Shown piece after piece: positions 1 through 5,863 of a DNA stretch of 5,863 nt. Position numbers and translations under genes: made by a program. The stretch is from Bacteroidota bacterium (GTDB taxonomy: Bacteria > Bacteroidota > Bacteroidia > Flavobacteriales > Flavobacteriaceae): contig JADWMI010000023.1 in NCBI GenBank assembly GCA_015767395.1, forward strand, positions 6,035 to 11,897, in the 5' to 3' direction. Under the pieces are notes generated by a model. It saw only the letters and a program-made list of their open reading frames with translations. It had not been told where the DNA came from and made no database searches. The number at the start of each line of letters is the position of its first letter. The first letter of the stretch is position 1.

Positions 1-80
1 TTAACAATTTGAGTGTCAAGATATAAAATTATTGTTAATAAAAAATGTGACAACTCTTTAAATTTAGATTGGTTTTCTAT

Positions 81-88
81 TATATTTG
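81..88 (+). promoter_or_regulatory. Putative -7 promoter element (TATATTTG)
   Basis: TATATTTG fits the Bacteroidota -7 consensus TAnnTTTG. It ends only 5 bases before the ATG at 94, so a transcript starting at the usual distance would be leaderless or nearly so. I see no TTG -33 element 17-23 bases upstream, which weakens the call. The match may be chance in AT-rich DNA. Confidence 0.35.
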
Positions 89-93
89 TTATA

Positions 94-1026
94 ATGACAA
101 TAGCAAAATACATAGGCGATTTATTATACCGATACGAATGCGTGATAGTTCCAAATTTTGGTGGCTTTGTAACCAACGAAATTTCGGCAAAAGTAAATCA
201 ATCAACCCACACTTTTTACGCACCTTCAAAACAATTAACTTTTAATTCGAATTTGCAGAATAATGACGGATTATTAGCTAACTATATAGCTGCTTCGGAA
301 AACATTTCATATTCAAAAGCCGTTAAAGTTATTAAAAAAGAGGTATTGGCTTTGAAAGCTATGTTAAAAACGGAAGAAATAGAACTCGAAAATATTGGTT
401 CTTTCTGTACTTCCAAAGAGGGAAAATTACTTTTTGAACCTTACAATACTGTAAATTATTTAACAGCTTCTTTTGGCATGAGTTCTTATGTTTCTCCTGC
501 TGTGAAACGAGAAGTTTACAAGGAAAAAGTAAGACAACTTGAAACTATTGCTCCAATTCTACCTTCAGAAGAAAACAAACGAAAAACACCTGCTTTTATT
601 AAATATGCCGCTACCGCGGCTATCGTTTTTGCCCTAGGGTCTGTGGGATGGAATCAATACCAAAAAATTGAATATAATAACTTAGTTGCCGAAACCGAAC
701 AGCAACAATTACAAGTTGAAAAAAAAATACAAGAAGCTACATTTGTAATTAGCAATCCGCTTCCTGCAATTACTTTAAACGTAACCAAAGAAACTTTTAA
801 TTATCACGTTATTGCTGGTGCTTTTAGAGAACCTGAAAATGCAGAAAAAAAATTGCAACAACTTTTGAAAAAAGGTTTTAAAGCAAAAATTTTAGGCATT
901 AATAAATGGAATTTAACACAAGTTTCTTATGAGAGTTTCAACTCTCGAAATGAAGCAATTAATAGGTTAAATACCATTAAAAAAACAGATTCTAAAGACG
1001 CTTGGCTGCTTGTAAAAGAGTACTAA
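94..1026 (+). CDS. HU-CCDC81 and SPOR domain membrane protein
   Basis: This 310-residue protein joins a cytoplasmic DNA-binding-like region to a periplasmic peptidoglycan-binding domain. Residues about 1-57 (MTIAKYIGDLLYRYECVIVP, then NFGGF) match the first HU-CCDC81-like bacterial domain. Residues about 58-130, including IELENIGSF, match the second, HU/IHF-like one. A single hydrophobic helix lies at about 168-186 with basic residues just before it, and a Gln/Glu-rich, coiled-coil-like stretch follows (about 195-215). The SPOR domain runs from about 235 to 308 (YHVIAGAF, then a repeat ending WLLVKEY). SPOR domains bind glycan strands lacking stem peptides, usually at division sites, so a role tethering chromosome or cytoskeleton to the wall is inferred, not shown. 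The ATG at 94 is chosen because the conserved domain begins there. An in-frame GTG at 13 would add 27 residues unlike the family. Family assignment is firm; the function is not. Confidence 0.88.
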   Translation: MTIAKYIGDLLYRYECVIVPNFGGFVTNEISAKVNQSTHTFYAPSKQLTFNSNLQNNDGLLANYIAASENISYSKAVKVIKKEVLALKAMLKTEEIELENIGSFCTSKEGKLLFEPYNTVNYLTASFGMSSYVSPAVKREVYKEKVRQLETIAPILPSEENKRKTPAFIKYAATAAIVFALGSVGWNQYQKIEYNNLVAETEQQQLQVEKKIQEATFVISNPLPAITLNVTKETFNYHVIAGAFREPENAEKKLQQLLKKGFKAKILGINKWNLTQVSYESFNSRNEAINRLNTIKKTDSKDAWLLVKEY

Positions 1027-1068
1027 ATTCAAACTTCACATTTCGATTTAATTTTATTTAAATAGGCA

Positions 1069-1076
1069 TATCTTTG
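1069..1076 (+). promoter_or_regulatory. Putative -7 promoter element (TATCTTTG)
   Basis: TATCTTTG matches TAnnTTTG and lies 16 bases before the thioesterase ATG, leaving a short leader of roughly 10 bases. No clean TTG -33 element is visible at 17-23 bases upstream. The 66-base gap after the preceding gene and this box suggest the thioesterase can be transcribed on its own, although read-through from the SPOR gene is also possible because I see no hairpin terminator between them. Confidence 0.5.
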
Positions 1077-1092
1077 CTTAAAATTTACTGTC

Positions 1093-1602
1093 ATGATTAA
1101 AACATCTAAAGAATCTTTAACAATTTTAACCGATATTGTTTTACCTGGAGAAACCAATCCGTTGGGAAACCTGTTTGGTGGTGAGTTATTGGCAAGAATG
1201 GACAGAGCTTGTAGTATTTCAGCCAGAAGACATTCTCGCAGAATTGTAGTTACTGCATCCGTTAATCACGTAGCCTTTAATAAAGCCATTCCGCTAGGAA
1301 GCGTTGTTACTATTGAAGCAAAAGTTTCACGTGCTTTTAAATCGTCTATGGAAGTGTATGTTGATGTTTGGATTGAAGATAGAGAATCTCAAGAAAAAAC
1401 AAAAGTAAATGAAGGAATCTATACATTTGTTGCTGTTGATACAACAGGAACACCTGTTACAATTCCTCAAATAAAACCTGAATCGGAAATAGAAAAACAA
1501 AGATATGAAGGTGCTTTGCGTAGAAAACAATTAAGTCTTATTCTTTCTGGAAAAATGAAACCTTCTGAAGCTACAGAATTGAAAGCTTTGTTTATCAGTT
1601 AA
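1093..1602 (+). CDS. Acyl-CoA thioesterase (hot-dog fold, YciA/BFIT-like)
   Basis: This 169-residue cytosolic enzyme is predicted to hydrolyse acyl-CoA thioesters to free acid and CoA. The hallmark stretch TNPLGNLFGGELLARMD (residues 21-37) holds the conserved Asn22, the Gly-Gly turn at 29-30 that begins the central hot-dog helix, and the acidic Asp37. In this family the Asn and Asp positions contribute to the active site. The next strands (VTASVNHVAF, then PLGSVVTIEAKV) and the late strand GIYTFVAVD complete a single hot-dog domain of about 130 residues. A basic, helical tail (RRKQLSLILSGKMKPS) follows. The length is normal for single-domain family members, which work as dimers or hexamers. 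Chain-length preference cannot be read from the sequence. The ATG at 1093 has no Shine-Dalgarno, as is usual in this phylum. The gene converges on the LuxE-like gene with a 43-base gap. Confidence 0.93.
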   Translation: MIKTSKESLTILTDIVLPGETNPLGNLFGGELLARMDRACSISARRHSRRIVVTASVNHVAFNKAIPLGSVVTIEAKVSRAFKSSMEVYVDVWIEDRESQEKTKVNEGIYTFVAVDTTGTPVTIPQIKPESEIEKQRYEGALRRKQLSLILSGKMKPSEATELKALFIS

Positions 1603-1645
1603 CAATCATTTCTTGGTAACCACAATTTTATTTCAATCCAACAAA

Positions 1646-2626
1646 CTATTTTAAGAGCAATAAATTACAGCCTCTAATATCTGAATTGTCAAACCGCCCT
1701 AATACTTCAAAAGTTCCGTTGGCATAGGCTTTCCCCAAATCTTGTGTTGCTATAAATGAACAGGAATTGATATTGGCTAAATCAATTACATTGATGCCTC
1801 CCGATTTTCCTTCAGGTAAAATAGTCAAAGCATCTTCGGTATCTCGCGTTAAGATTTTCATCCAAGGCGGACATTCAAATAATCCATTTCCCTTAGAATA
1901 TGCCTGACTCAATAATTCTGTCATCCCATATTCAGAATGAATTTCTTCAACACCAAAGCCTTCACACAAAACAGCATGCAACTCTTCTCTAATAAGCTCC
2001 TTTCTTCTTCCTTTCATACCGCCCGTTTCCATAATTATGGTGTTTTTCAATTCAAAATTATAGGATTCAATCAAATCTAACAACGCAAATGAAACACCAA
2101 TTAATAGGGTTTTCTCTCCTTTTTTATCTAATTCAATCAAGTTTTTAGCTAATTCGTCTAAATTATTTAAATAAAAACCACTTTTAGGTTTGTTGGATTT
2201 TTGAATCATATCATTTACCATGTAAATTAATGACGATCCATCTCGTTCCAAATAAGAAGGCAGCAAAGCTAAAACAGTATATTCTTCAATATTTCCATAA
2301 AAAAACTCAAATGCTTTTCTAAAACTTTTTTCATAAATAGCAATATCGGTAACCATGTGTTTACTTTGCTGAACACCCGTGGTCCCACTGCTTAAAAATG
2401 TTTGTTCAACCTTGTTGGTTGATGAAATTATTTGGTGAGATTTAAAAAATTGAATCGGTAAAAAAGGAATTTCATTTAGAGATTTGATAGCAGAAATGTC
2501 ACAATTTAAATGATTTATAAACGAGCTATAAACCGTATTATTTTTTGCTTGAAACCGAAATATTTCCAGTGAAAAATCCACAAAGTCACTGTAACTATGA
2601 ATATTAAAAAAGGAATTTCTTTTCAT
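1646..2626 (-). CDS. LuxE-like acyl-protein synthetase / acyltransferase
   Basis: This 326-residue protein belongs to the adenylate-forming superfamily, closest by eye to LuxE (acyl-protein synthetase) and CapK/PaaK-like proteins. Visible motifs, in order, are a phosphate-binding loop FLSSGTTG (77-84) followed by SKH, ETGGMKGRR (200-208), the adenine/acyl motif HSEYGMTE (230-237), an ATQDLG aspartate motif (293-298), and GRFDNSDIRGC (310-320). It ends six residues after Cys320. LuxE proteins activate a fatty acid with ATP and transfer it to a cysteine near their own C terminus, and Cys320 sits in the equivalent place by inference. No luxA, luxB, luxC or luxD gene is nearby, so bioluminescence is not implied and the acyl substrate is unknown. 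The start at 2626 (MKRNSFF) is chosen over an in-frame ATG at 2689 because the -7 box at 2646-2653 lies between them and the extra 21 residues look unconserved. Confidence 0.82.
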   Translation of the reverse strand: MKRNSFFNIHSYSDFVDFSLEIFRFQAKNNTVYSSFINHLNCDISAIKSLNEIPFLPIQFFKSHQIISSTNKVEQTFLSSGTTGVQQSKHMVTDIAIYEKSFRKAFEFFYGNIEEYTVLALLPSYLERDGSSLIYMVNDMIQKSNKPKSGFYLNNLDELAKNLIELDKKGEKTLLIGVSFALLDLIESYNFELKNTIIMETGGMKGRRKELIREELHAVLCEGFGVEEIHSEYGMTELLSQAYSKGNGLFECPPWMKILTRDTEDALTILPEGKSGGINVIDLANINSCSFIATQDLGKAYANGTFEVLGRFDNSDIRGCNLLLLK

Positions 2627-2641
2627 AAAAAATTGGGAAAC

Positions 2642-2665
2642 TTTACAAAAGTAATGTAAATTTAC
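2642..2665. other. Repeated TTTAC/GTAAA dyads in the divergent intergenic region
   Basis: The stretch reads TTTAC-AAAA-GTAA-T-GTAAA-TTTAC. It contains the perfect 10-base palindrome GTAAATTTAC (2656-2665) and a second, overlapping TTTAC/GTAA inverted repeat. It overlaps the -7 box of the LuxE-like gene and lies about 50 bases upstream of the sigma factor start, where an operator could act on both. In DNA this AT-rich, short palindromes are common, so regulatory meaning is speculative. Confidence 0.2.
2646..2653 (-). promoter_or_regulatory. Putative -7 promoter element for the LuxE-like gene (TACTTTTG)
   Basis: Read on the minus strand, TACTTTTG matches TAnnTTTG and lies 19 bases before the ATG at 2626. 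A TTG occurs further upstream on the same strand, but with only 13 bases between, shorter than the usual 17-23. The box would place transcription start downstream of the alternative ATG at 2689 and so decides in favour of the shorter protein. Confidence 0.5.
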
Positions 2666-2715
2666 GCAACCTATCATTCTTTTAGGCATCTTATTAACAA
2701 TTAAAACGCTATAAT

Positions 2716-3252
2716 TTGAGTTTAAAAAAGCTCATTCACCAATGTGCGAAAAATGATCGAAAGGCACAAGGAGAAATTTATCAGATTTTTGCTGGTAAGT
2801 TATTTTCTATATGTCTAAAATACTCTAAAAATAAACAAGAGGCTCAGGACAATTTTCAAGATGGATTTGTAACAATCTTTGAAAAAATTGGGCAGTTTAA
2901 ATTTAATGGATCGTTTGAAGGTTGGATGAAACGCGTTATGATTAACACCGTTTTGCAAAAATACAGGAACAAAACAGTGTTAAATATTGTTACAGAAGAG
3001 ATTCCTGATGAAGTGATTGTTGATATTGATGATGATGAAGTTTCTTTGGGTTTTTTATTAAATCTAATTAAAAGTTTACCTGATAGGTACCGAATGGTTT
3101 TCAACCTTTATGTATTAGATGGGTATTCTCACAAAGAAATTTCAAAAATGTTGCAAATTGCGGAAGGCACGTCTAAATCAAATTTAGCCAGGGCAAGAGG
3201 CATTTTAAAGCAAAAAATTGAATTGCATCAAAAAGGTCGACAGTCTATTTAA
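2716..3252 (+). CDS. ECF RNA polymerase sigma factor (sigma-70 family)
   Basis: This 178-residue protein directs RNA polymerase to a specific promoter set. The sigma-2 domain spans about residues 4-86. It includes the polymerase-binding region (EAQDNFQDGFVTIFEKI, 42-58) and the -10-recognition helix (SFEGWMKRVMINTVLQKYR, 66-84). An acidic linker (about 90-108) leads to sigma-4 (about 112-167), with SLPDRYRMVFNLYVLDGYS and a helix-turn-helix (HKEISKMLQIAEGTSKSNLA) for the -35 element. There is no sigma-3, as expected for the ECF group, and the GSFEGWM pattern is typical of Bacteroidota members. The start is TTG at 2716: an in-frame stop at 2695-2697 and no ATG or GTG before the sigma-2 core leave no other reasonable choice. 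The next gene, 16 bases downstream, is its probable membrane regulator. No TAnnTTTG box precedes it, so an unusual or self-dependent promoter is possible. Confidence 0.93.
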   Translation: MSLKKLIHQCAKNDRKAQGEIYQIFAGKLFSICLKYSKNKQEAQDNFQDGFVTIFEKIGQFKFNGSFEGWMKRVMINTVLQKYRNKTVLNIVTEEIPDEVIVDIDDDEVSLGFLLNLIKSLPDRYRMVFNLYVLDGYSHKEISKMLQIAEGTSKSNLARARGILKQKIELHQKGRQSI

Positions 3253-3256
3253 GAAT

Positions 3257-3263
3257 AAAAAGG
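3257..3263 (+). promoter_or_regulatory. Possible ribosome binding site (AAAAAGG) before a GTG start
   Basis: AAAAAGG ends 5 bases before the GTG at 3269, a normal Shine-Dalgarno spacing. It is the only recognisable purine-rich site of this kind before a start in the window, and it supports GTG 3269 over the upstream in-frame TTG at 3218, which would overlap the sigma gene by 35 bases. Confidence 0.4.
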
Positions 3264-3268
3264 TACTA

Positions 3269-4483
3269 GTGAGAGATTTAAAAAATATTGATAGATTGTT
3301 TCAGGAAAACTTTAAAGATTACGAAGTTTTTCCTCCTAACAAATCGTGGGATGCCATAGATGGAAGGCTGGCCAATGGTTCAAAAAAACGTCGACTACCA
3401 TTCTGGGTTAAGGTTTCAAGTATTGCAGCCTTATTTGTGCTACTTTTTAGTGTTGGTACCATTTATTTAATTCCTCAAAATGATATCTCCAAAAATTCAA
3501 TTCCTAAGAAAAATAACAGTTCAAAACCTATAGACAGTGAGAATTCCATAAATAATGGTGAATCTTCTCCTGAAATTGTTACTGAACAAAAGGAATATTC
3601 AACTGGAAAAGTAATACAACTTAATCCTGAAAATAACAGCTCTCAATTTTCTGATTCTGAAGAAGTCATTGCAGATATCACAGAAGAATCTAACATTACA
3701 CAAAAATCATTTAACAGATTTTCCTTAACCGACACTGAAAATTTACCTTATAGCAGTAGTTATAAAAAGGATAAAACAAAAAGCCCTAAAATTGGTGAAA
3801 GTAAATTTACGGTAGCTACCATTTTTGCGCCAATTTATTTCAATTCTTTTGGAGGCGGTTCAGGTGCAGATGCGCAATTCAATAACAATCAAACATCGGG
3901 AAGTTCATCATATTCATACGGTGTTAAATTTGCCTATAAATTAAATAATAAATTCAGCGTCCAATCGGGTATTAATTTAATTAATTTAGGACAAACAACA
4001 AACGATGTTTATATTACTCCTGGAGTTGCTATTGTTGGTTTTTCCAATATATCAAGCCTTGCCCCATTAAGTAAAAACGTTAATGGTTTATCTAAAGGGA
4101 GCATAGATTTGGCTAATGAAAATGAGGCTAGTTTAAATCAGGTTTTTGGATATATTGAAATTCCTGTTGAAATAAAATACAATGTTACTGAAGGTAAAAT
4201 TGGCGTTAATTTAGTAGGTGGATTCAGCACACTGGTTTTAAATAAAGATGAAGTATTTGTTGAAACCAATACATTTTCACAAAGCTTGGGAAATTCAAAC
4301 AATTTAAGATCTTTAAACTTTAGTGGTAATCTTGGTGTTGATGTAGATTATTCTCTATATAAAAATTTATTTATCAACGTTTCTCCAATGTTGAAAGTTC
4401 AAACAAATACATTCTCTAAAAACTCTGGTAGTATTCAAACATATTACTTAGGTATTTATACAGGGTTAAATTACAAGTTTTAG
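3269..4483 (+). CDS. Anti-sigma-like membrane protein with C-terminal outer-membrane beta-barrel
   Basis: This protein, 404 residues from GTG 3269, has three parts. The N terminus (about 1-43: DRLFQENFKDYEVFPPNKSW, then DAI) resembles the short cytoplasmic segment of Bacteroidota anti-sigma-like proteins. One hydrophobic helix follows at about 45-68 after the basic run KKRR (39-42). A low-complexity Ser/Asn/Glu-rich linker covers about 70-178. Residues about 179-404 look like a small outer-membrane beta-barrel: alternating hydrophobic/polar strands (KFTVATIFAPIYF; YSYGVKFAYKLNNKFSVQSG; IEIPVEIKYNV), Gly-rich turns, and a final strand YYLGIYTGLNYKF ending in aromatic Phe, the usual barrel-insertion signal. 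It directly follows the sigma gene, so it is inferred to bind that sigma factor. How one chain could span the inner membrane and form an outer-membrane barrel is unclear. The start is uncertain: TTG 3218 would add 17 residues. Confidence 0.78.
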   Translation: MRDLKNIDRLFQENFKDYEVFPPNKSWDAIDGRLANGSKKRRLPFWVKVSSIAALFVLLFSVGTIYLIPQNDISKNSIPKKNNSSKPIDSENSINNGESSPEIVTEQKEYSTGKVIQLNPENNSSQFSDSEEVIADITEESNITQKSFNRFSLTDTENLPYSSSYKKDKTKSPKIGESKFTVATIFAPIYFNSFGGGSGADAQFNNNQTSGSSSYSYGVKFAYKLNNKFSVQSGINLINLGQTTNDVYITPGVAIVGFSNISSLAPLSKNVNGLSKGSIDLANENEASLNQVFGYIEIPVEIKYNVTEGKIGVNLVGGFSTLVLNKDEVFVETNTFSQSLGNSNNLRSLNFSGNLGVDVDYSLYKNLFINVSPMLKVQTNTFSKNSGSIQTYYLGIYTGLNYKF

Positions 4484-4525
4484 TTGGTTTATTATTTGGC
4501 TGGTTACCAAATATTGAATGAAGAG

Positions 4526-4561
4526 AAAGCCATTTCAAATTTGAAATGGCTTTACTTTTTT
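4526..4561 (+). terminator. Rho-independent terminator (perfect palindrome plus T-tract)
   Basis: The 28-base stretch 4526-4553 is a perfect palindrome that folds into a 12-bp stem, AAAGCCATTTCA pairing with TGAAATGGCTTT, around an AATT loop. Six T residues follow at 4556-4561. It lies 42 bases after the beta-barrel gene stop, ending the sigma/anti-sigma unit and insulating the aldehyde dehydrogenase gene. The leading A-run also gives it T-rich character on the other strand, but no minus-strand gene there needs it. Confidence 0.88.
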
Positions 4562-4577
4562 AACCATTTTTTATTTG

Positions 4578-4585
4578 TAAATTTG
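4578..4585 (+). promoter_or_regulatory. Putative -7 promoter element for the aldehyde dehydrogenase (TAAATTTG)
   Basis: TAAATTTG fits TAnnTTTG and lies just after the terminator, 27 bases before the ATG at 4613. This gives a leader of about 20 bases. No TTG is found 17-23 bases upstream, since that stretch is the T-rich tail of the terminator. A promoter is expected here because the terminator blocks read-through. Confidence 0.5.
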
Positions 4586-4612
4586 AACTAAACAAATATT
4601 AAAATCCAATTT

Positions 4613-5863
4613 ATGGAAACTCAAATAAAGCATCATTTTCTTTCTAAACTGAAAATAGAAGACATCAATCTAGGCACCTCAACTGGTGTACATTTCTTTG
4701 GAAATGGAGAAGCAATCGCATCCTGTTCTCCCGTAGACGGGCAGTTAATTGGAAAAGTTATTGCTACCACAAAAGAAGATTACGAAAAAGTAATGATTAG
4801 TGCTCAAAAAGCCTTCAAAAGTTGGCGATTGGTTCCTGCTCCCCAAAGAGGGGAAATAGTCCGTCAATTTGGAAATAAATTACGTGAACTAAAACAACCT
4901 TTGGGAGAATTGGTCTCCTATGAAATGGGGAAATCACTTCAAGAAGGTCTGGGTGAAGTTCAAGAAATGATTGATATTTGTGATTTTGCCGTTGGTTTAT
5001 CCCGTCAACTTCACGGTTTAACAATGCATTCTGAACGTCCTGGACATAGAATGTACGAACAATACCACCCACTTGGAATTGTTGGAATTATTTCAGCTTT
5101 TAACTTTCCTGTTGCTGTTTGGAGTTGGAACACTGCATTGGCATGGATTAGTGGAGATGTTTGTATTTGGAAAGCTTCAGAAAAAGCGCCGTTGTGCAGT
5201 ATCGCCTGCCAAAATATAATTGCCGAAGTTTTAAAAGAAAACAACTTACCTGAAGGAATTTCATGCATCATTAATGGTGACTATAAAGTTGGAGAATTTA
5301 TGACAACCGATAAACGCATTCCGTTAATTTCAGCCACAGGCTCTATAAGAATGGGTAAAATTGTTGCTAAAACTGTAGCGGAGCGCTTGGGAAAATCGTT
5401 GTTAGAATTGGGTGGAAATAATGCAATTATAATAACCCCTGATGCAGATATTAAAATTAGTATTATTGGCGCTGTATTTGGCGCTGTTGGAACTGCAGGT
5501 CAACGTTGCACTTCAACACGTAGATTAATTATTCACGAATCTATGTATGATAAAGTGAAAGATACTTTGGTTGCTGCCTATAAACAGTTACGCATAGGAA
5601 ATCCTTTAGATGAAAACAATCATGTAGGTCCGTTAATTGATACTGATGCTGTAAAAATGTATGAAAATGCATTGCAAAAAGTAGTTGAAGAAGGCGGAAA
5701 TTTAATTGTAGATGGCGGTATTTTAAGTGGCGAGGGTTATGAAAGCGGTTGTTATGTAAAGCCCGCAATAGCAGAAGCTGAAAACCATTTTGAAATAGTA
5801 CAACATGAAACTTTTGCACCCGTTTTATATTTACTAAAATATTCGGGAGGCCTCGAAAATGCC
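4613..5863 (+). CDS. Aldehyde dehydrogenase, ALDH7/antiquitin type, 3' end outside window
   Basis: The reading frame is open from ATG 4613 to the window edge (417 codons). Family members are about 510 residues, so roughly the last fifth is missing. It is an NAD(P)-dependent aldehyde dehydrogenase, most like piperideine-6-carboxylate / alpha-aminoadipate-semialdehyde dehydrogenase, which oxidises the semialdehyde in lysine breakdown. Catalytic features are present: Asn164 in SAFNFPVAVW, the cofactor-binding lysine in WKASE (Lys187), the nucleotide-binding SATGSIRMGK (240-249), general base Glu265 in LELGG, nucleophile Cys299 in GTAGQRCTSTRR, and HETFAPVLYL (398-407). The SATGS and ETFAP variants favour the ALDH7 branch over generic aldehyde dehydrogenases. 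The partner lysine aminotransferase is not in the window, so the pathway is inferred from family only. The chosen ATG precedes the N-terminal segment typical of the family (residues 1-40). Confidence 0.9.
   Translation, partial: METQIKHHFLSKLKIEDINLGTSTGVHFFGNGEAIASCSPVDGQLIGKVIATTKEDYEKVMISAQKAFKSWRLVPAPQRGEIVRQFGNKLRELKQPLGELVSYEMGKSLQEGLGEVQEMIDICDFAVGLSRQLHGLTMHSERPGHRMYEQYHPLGIVGIISAFNFPVAVWSWNTALAWISGDVCIWKASEKAPLCSIACQNIIAEVLKENNLPEGISCIINGDYKVGEFMTTDKRIPLISATGSIRMGKIVAKTVAERLGKSLLELGGNNAIIITPDADIKISIIGAVFGAVGTAGQRCTSTRRLIIHESMYDKVKDTLVAAYKQLRIGNPLDENNHVGPLIDTDAVKMYENALQKVVEEGGNLIVDGGILSGEGYESGCYVKPAIAEAENHFEIVQHETFAPVLYLLKYSGGLENA

Noticed and set aside
13..93. GTG at 13 as the start of the HU/SPOR protein
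   Set aside because: The extra 27 residues look unlike the family, and the conserved HU-CCDC81 domain begins exactly at the ATG at 94.
1327..1530. Minus-strand open frame inside the thioesterase gene
   Set aside because: Its Phe/Cys/Asn-rich low-complexity product is a shadow of a well-supported gene on the other strand.
1613..1622. TTGGTAACCA after the thioesterase, with its reverse complement at 4501-4510 after the barrel gene
   Set aside because: A 10-base match seen twice on opposite strands, with no shared flanks, is most likely chance. Neither copy forms a convincing terminator.
1646..2626. Bioluminescence (lux) locus
   Set aside because: Only a LuxE-like protein is present. No luciferase, fatty acid reductase or acyltransferase lux gene is visible in the window.
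2627..2689. ATG at 2689 as the start of the LuxE-like protein
   Set aside because: The likely -7 box at 2646-2653 lies inside this extension, and the extra 21 residues resemble translated intergenic sequence.
2856..3104. Minus-strand open frame inside the sigma factor gene
   Set aside because: It is antisense to the conserved sigma-2 and sigma-4 coding region, and its product resembles no family.
4484..4510. TTGGT/ACCAA inverted repeat just after the beta-barrel stop codon
   Set aside because: A 5-bp stem with a long loop and no T-tract is far weaker than the perfect hairpin that follows at 4526-4553.
4815..5819. Three minus-strand open frames opposite the aldehyde dehydrogenase
   Set aside because: They overlap a gene whose catalytic motifs are all in frame on the plus strand, and their products show no domain.

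Overview
The window looks like an ordinary chromosomal stretch from a Flavobacteriia-type member of the Bacteroidota. It is strongly AT-rich. Shine-Dalgarno sequences are mostly absent. Several genes are preceded by the Bacteroidota -7 promoter consensus TAnnTTTG. The gene content also fits this group: an HU-CCDC81/SPOR envelope protein, a stand-alone LuxE-like acyltransferase, and an ECF sigma factor next to an anti-sigma-like beta-barrel protein.

Layout. At 94-1026 (+) is a membrane-anchored protein with two HU-CCDC81-like domains and a C-terminal SPOR domain. It is followed at 1093-1602 (+) by a hot-dog-fold acyl-CoA thioesterase with its own -7 box. Converging on that gene is a LuxE/acyl-protein-synthetase-like protein at 1646-2626 (-). 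Divergent from the LuxE-like gene is a two-gene unit: an ECF sigma factor (2716-3252, +, TTG start) and a protein with an anti-sigma-like N terminus, one membrane helix and a C-terminal outer-membrane beta-barrel (3269-4483, +, probable GTG start). A perfect palindromic terminator (4526-4553 plus T-tract) closes the unit. The window ends inside an ALDH7/antiquitin-type aldehyde dehydrogenase (4613 to beyond 5863, +), probably the piperideine-6-carboxylate / alpha-aminoadipate-semialdehyde dehydrogenase of lysine catabolism.

How the genes relate. Only the sigma factor and the anti-sigma/beta-barrel protein are clearly a functional pair. The others look like independent units for envelope-chromosome organisation, acyl-CoA turnover, an acyl-activation reaction of unknown target, and amino-acid catabolism. 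There is no intergenic stretch over 300 bases; the longest is the 129-base gap at 4484-4612, which holds the terminator and a promoter. I see no RNA genes, insertion sequences, CRISPR arrays or other signs of recent transfer.

The most interesting items are the sigma/anti-sigma-barrel pair, whose domain layout poses a topology puzzle, and the orphan LuxE-like protein, which ends just after a conserved-looking cysteine. Neither is demonstrably a new system from the sequence alone.
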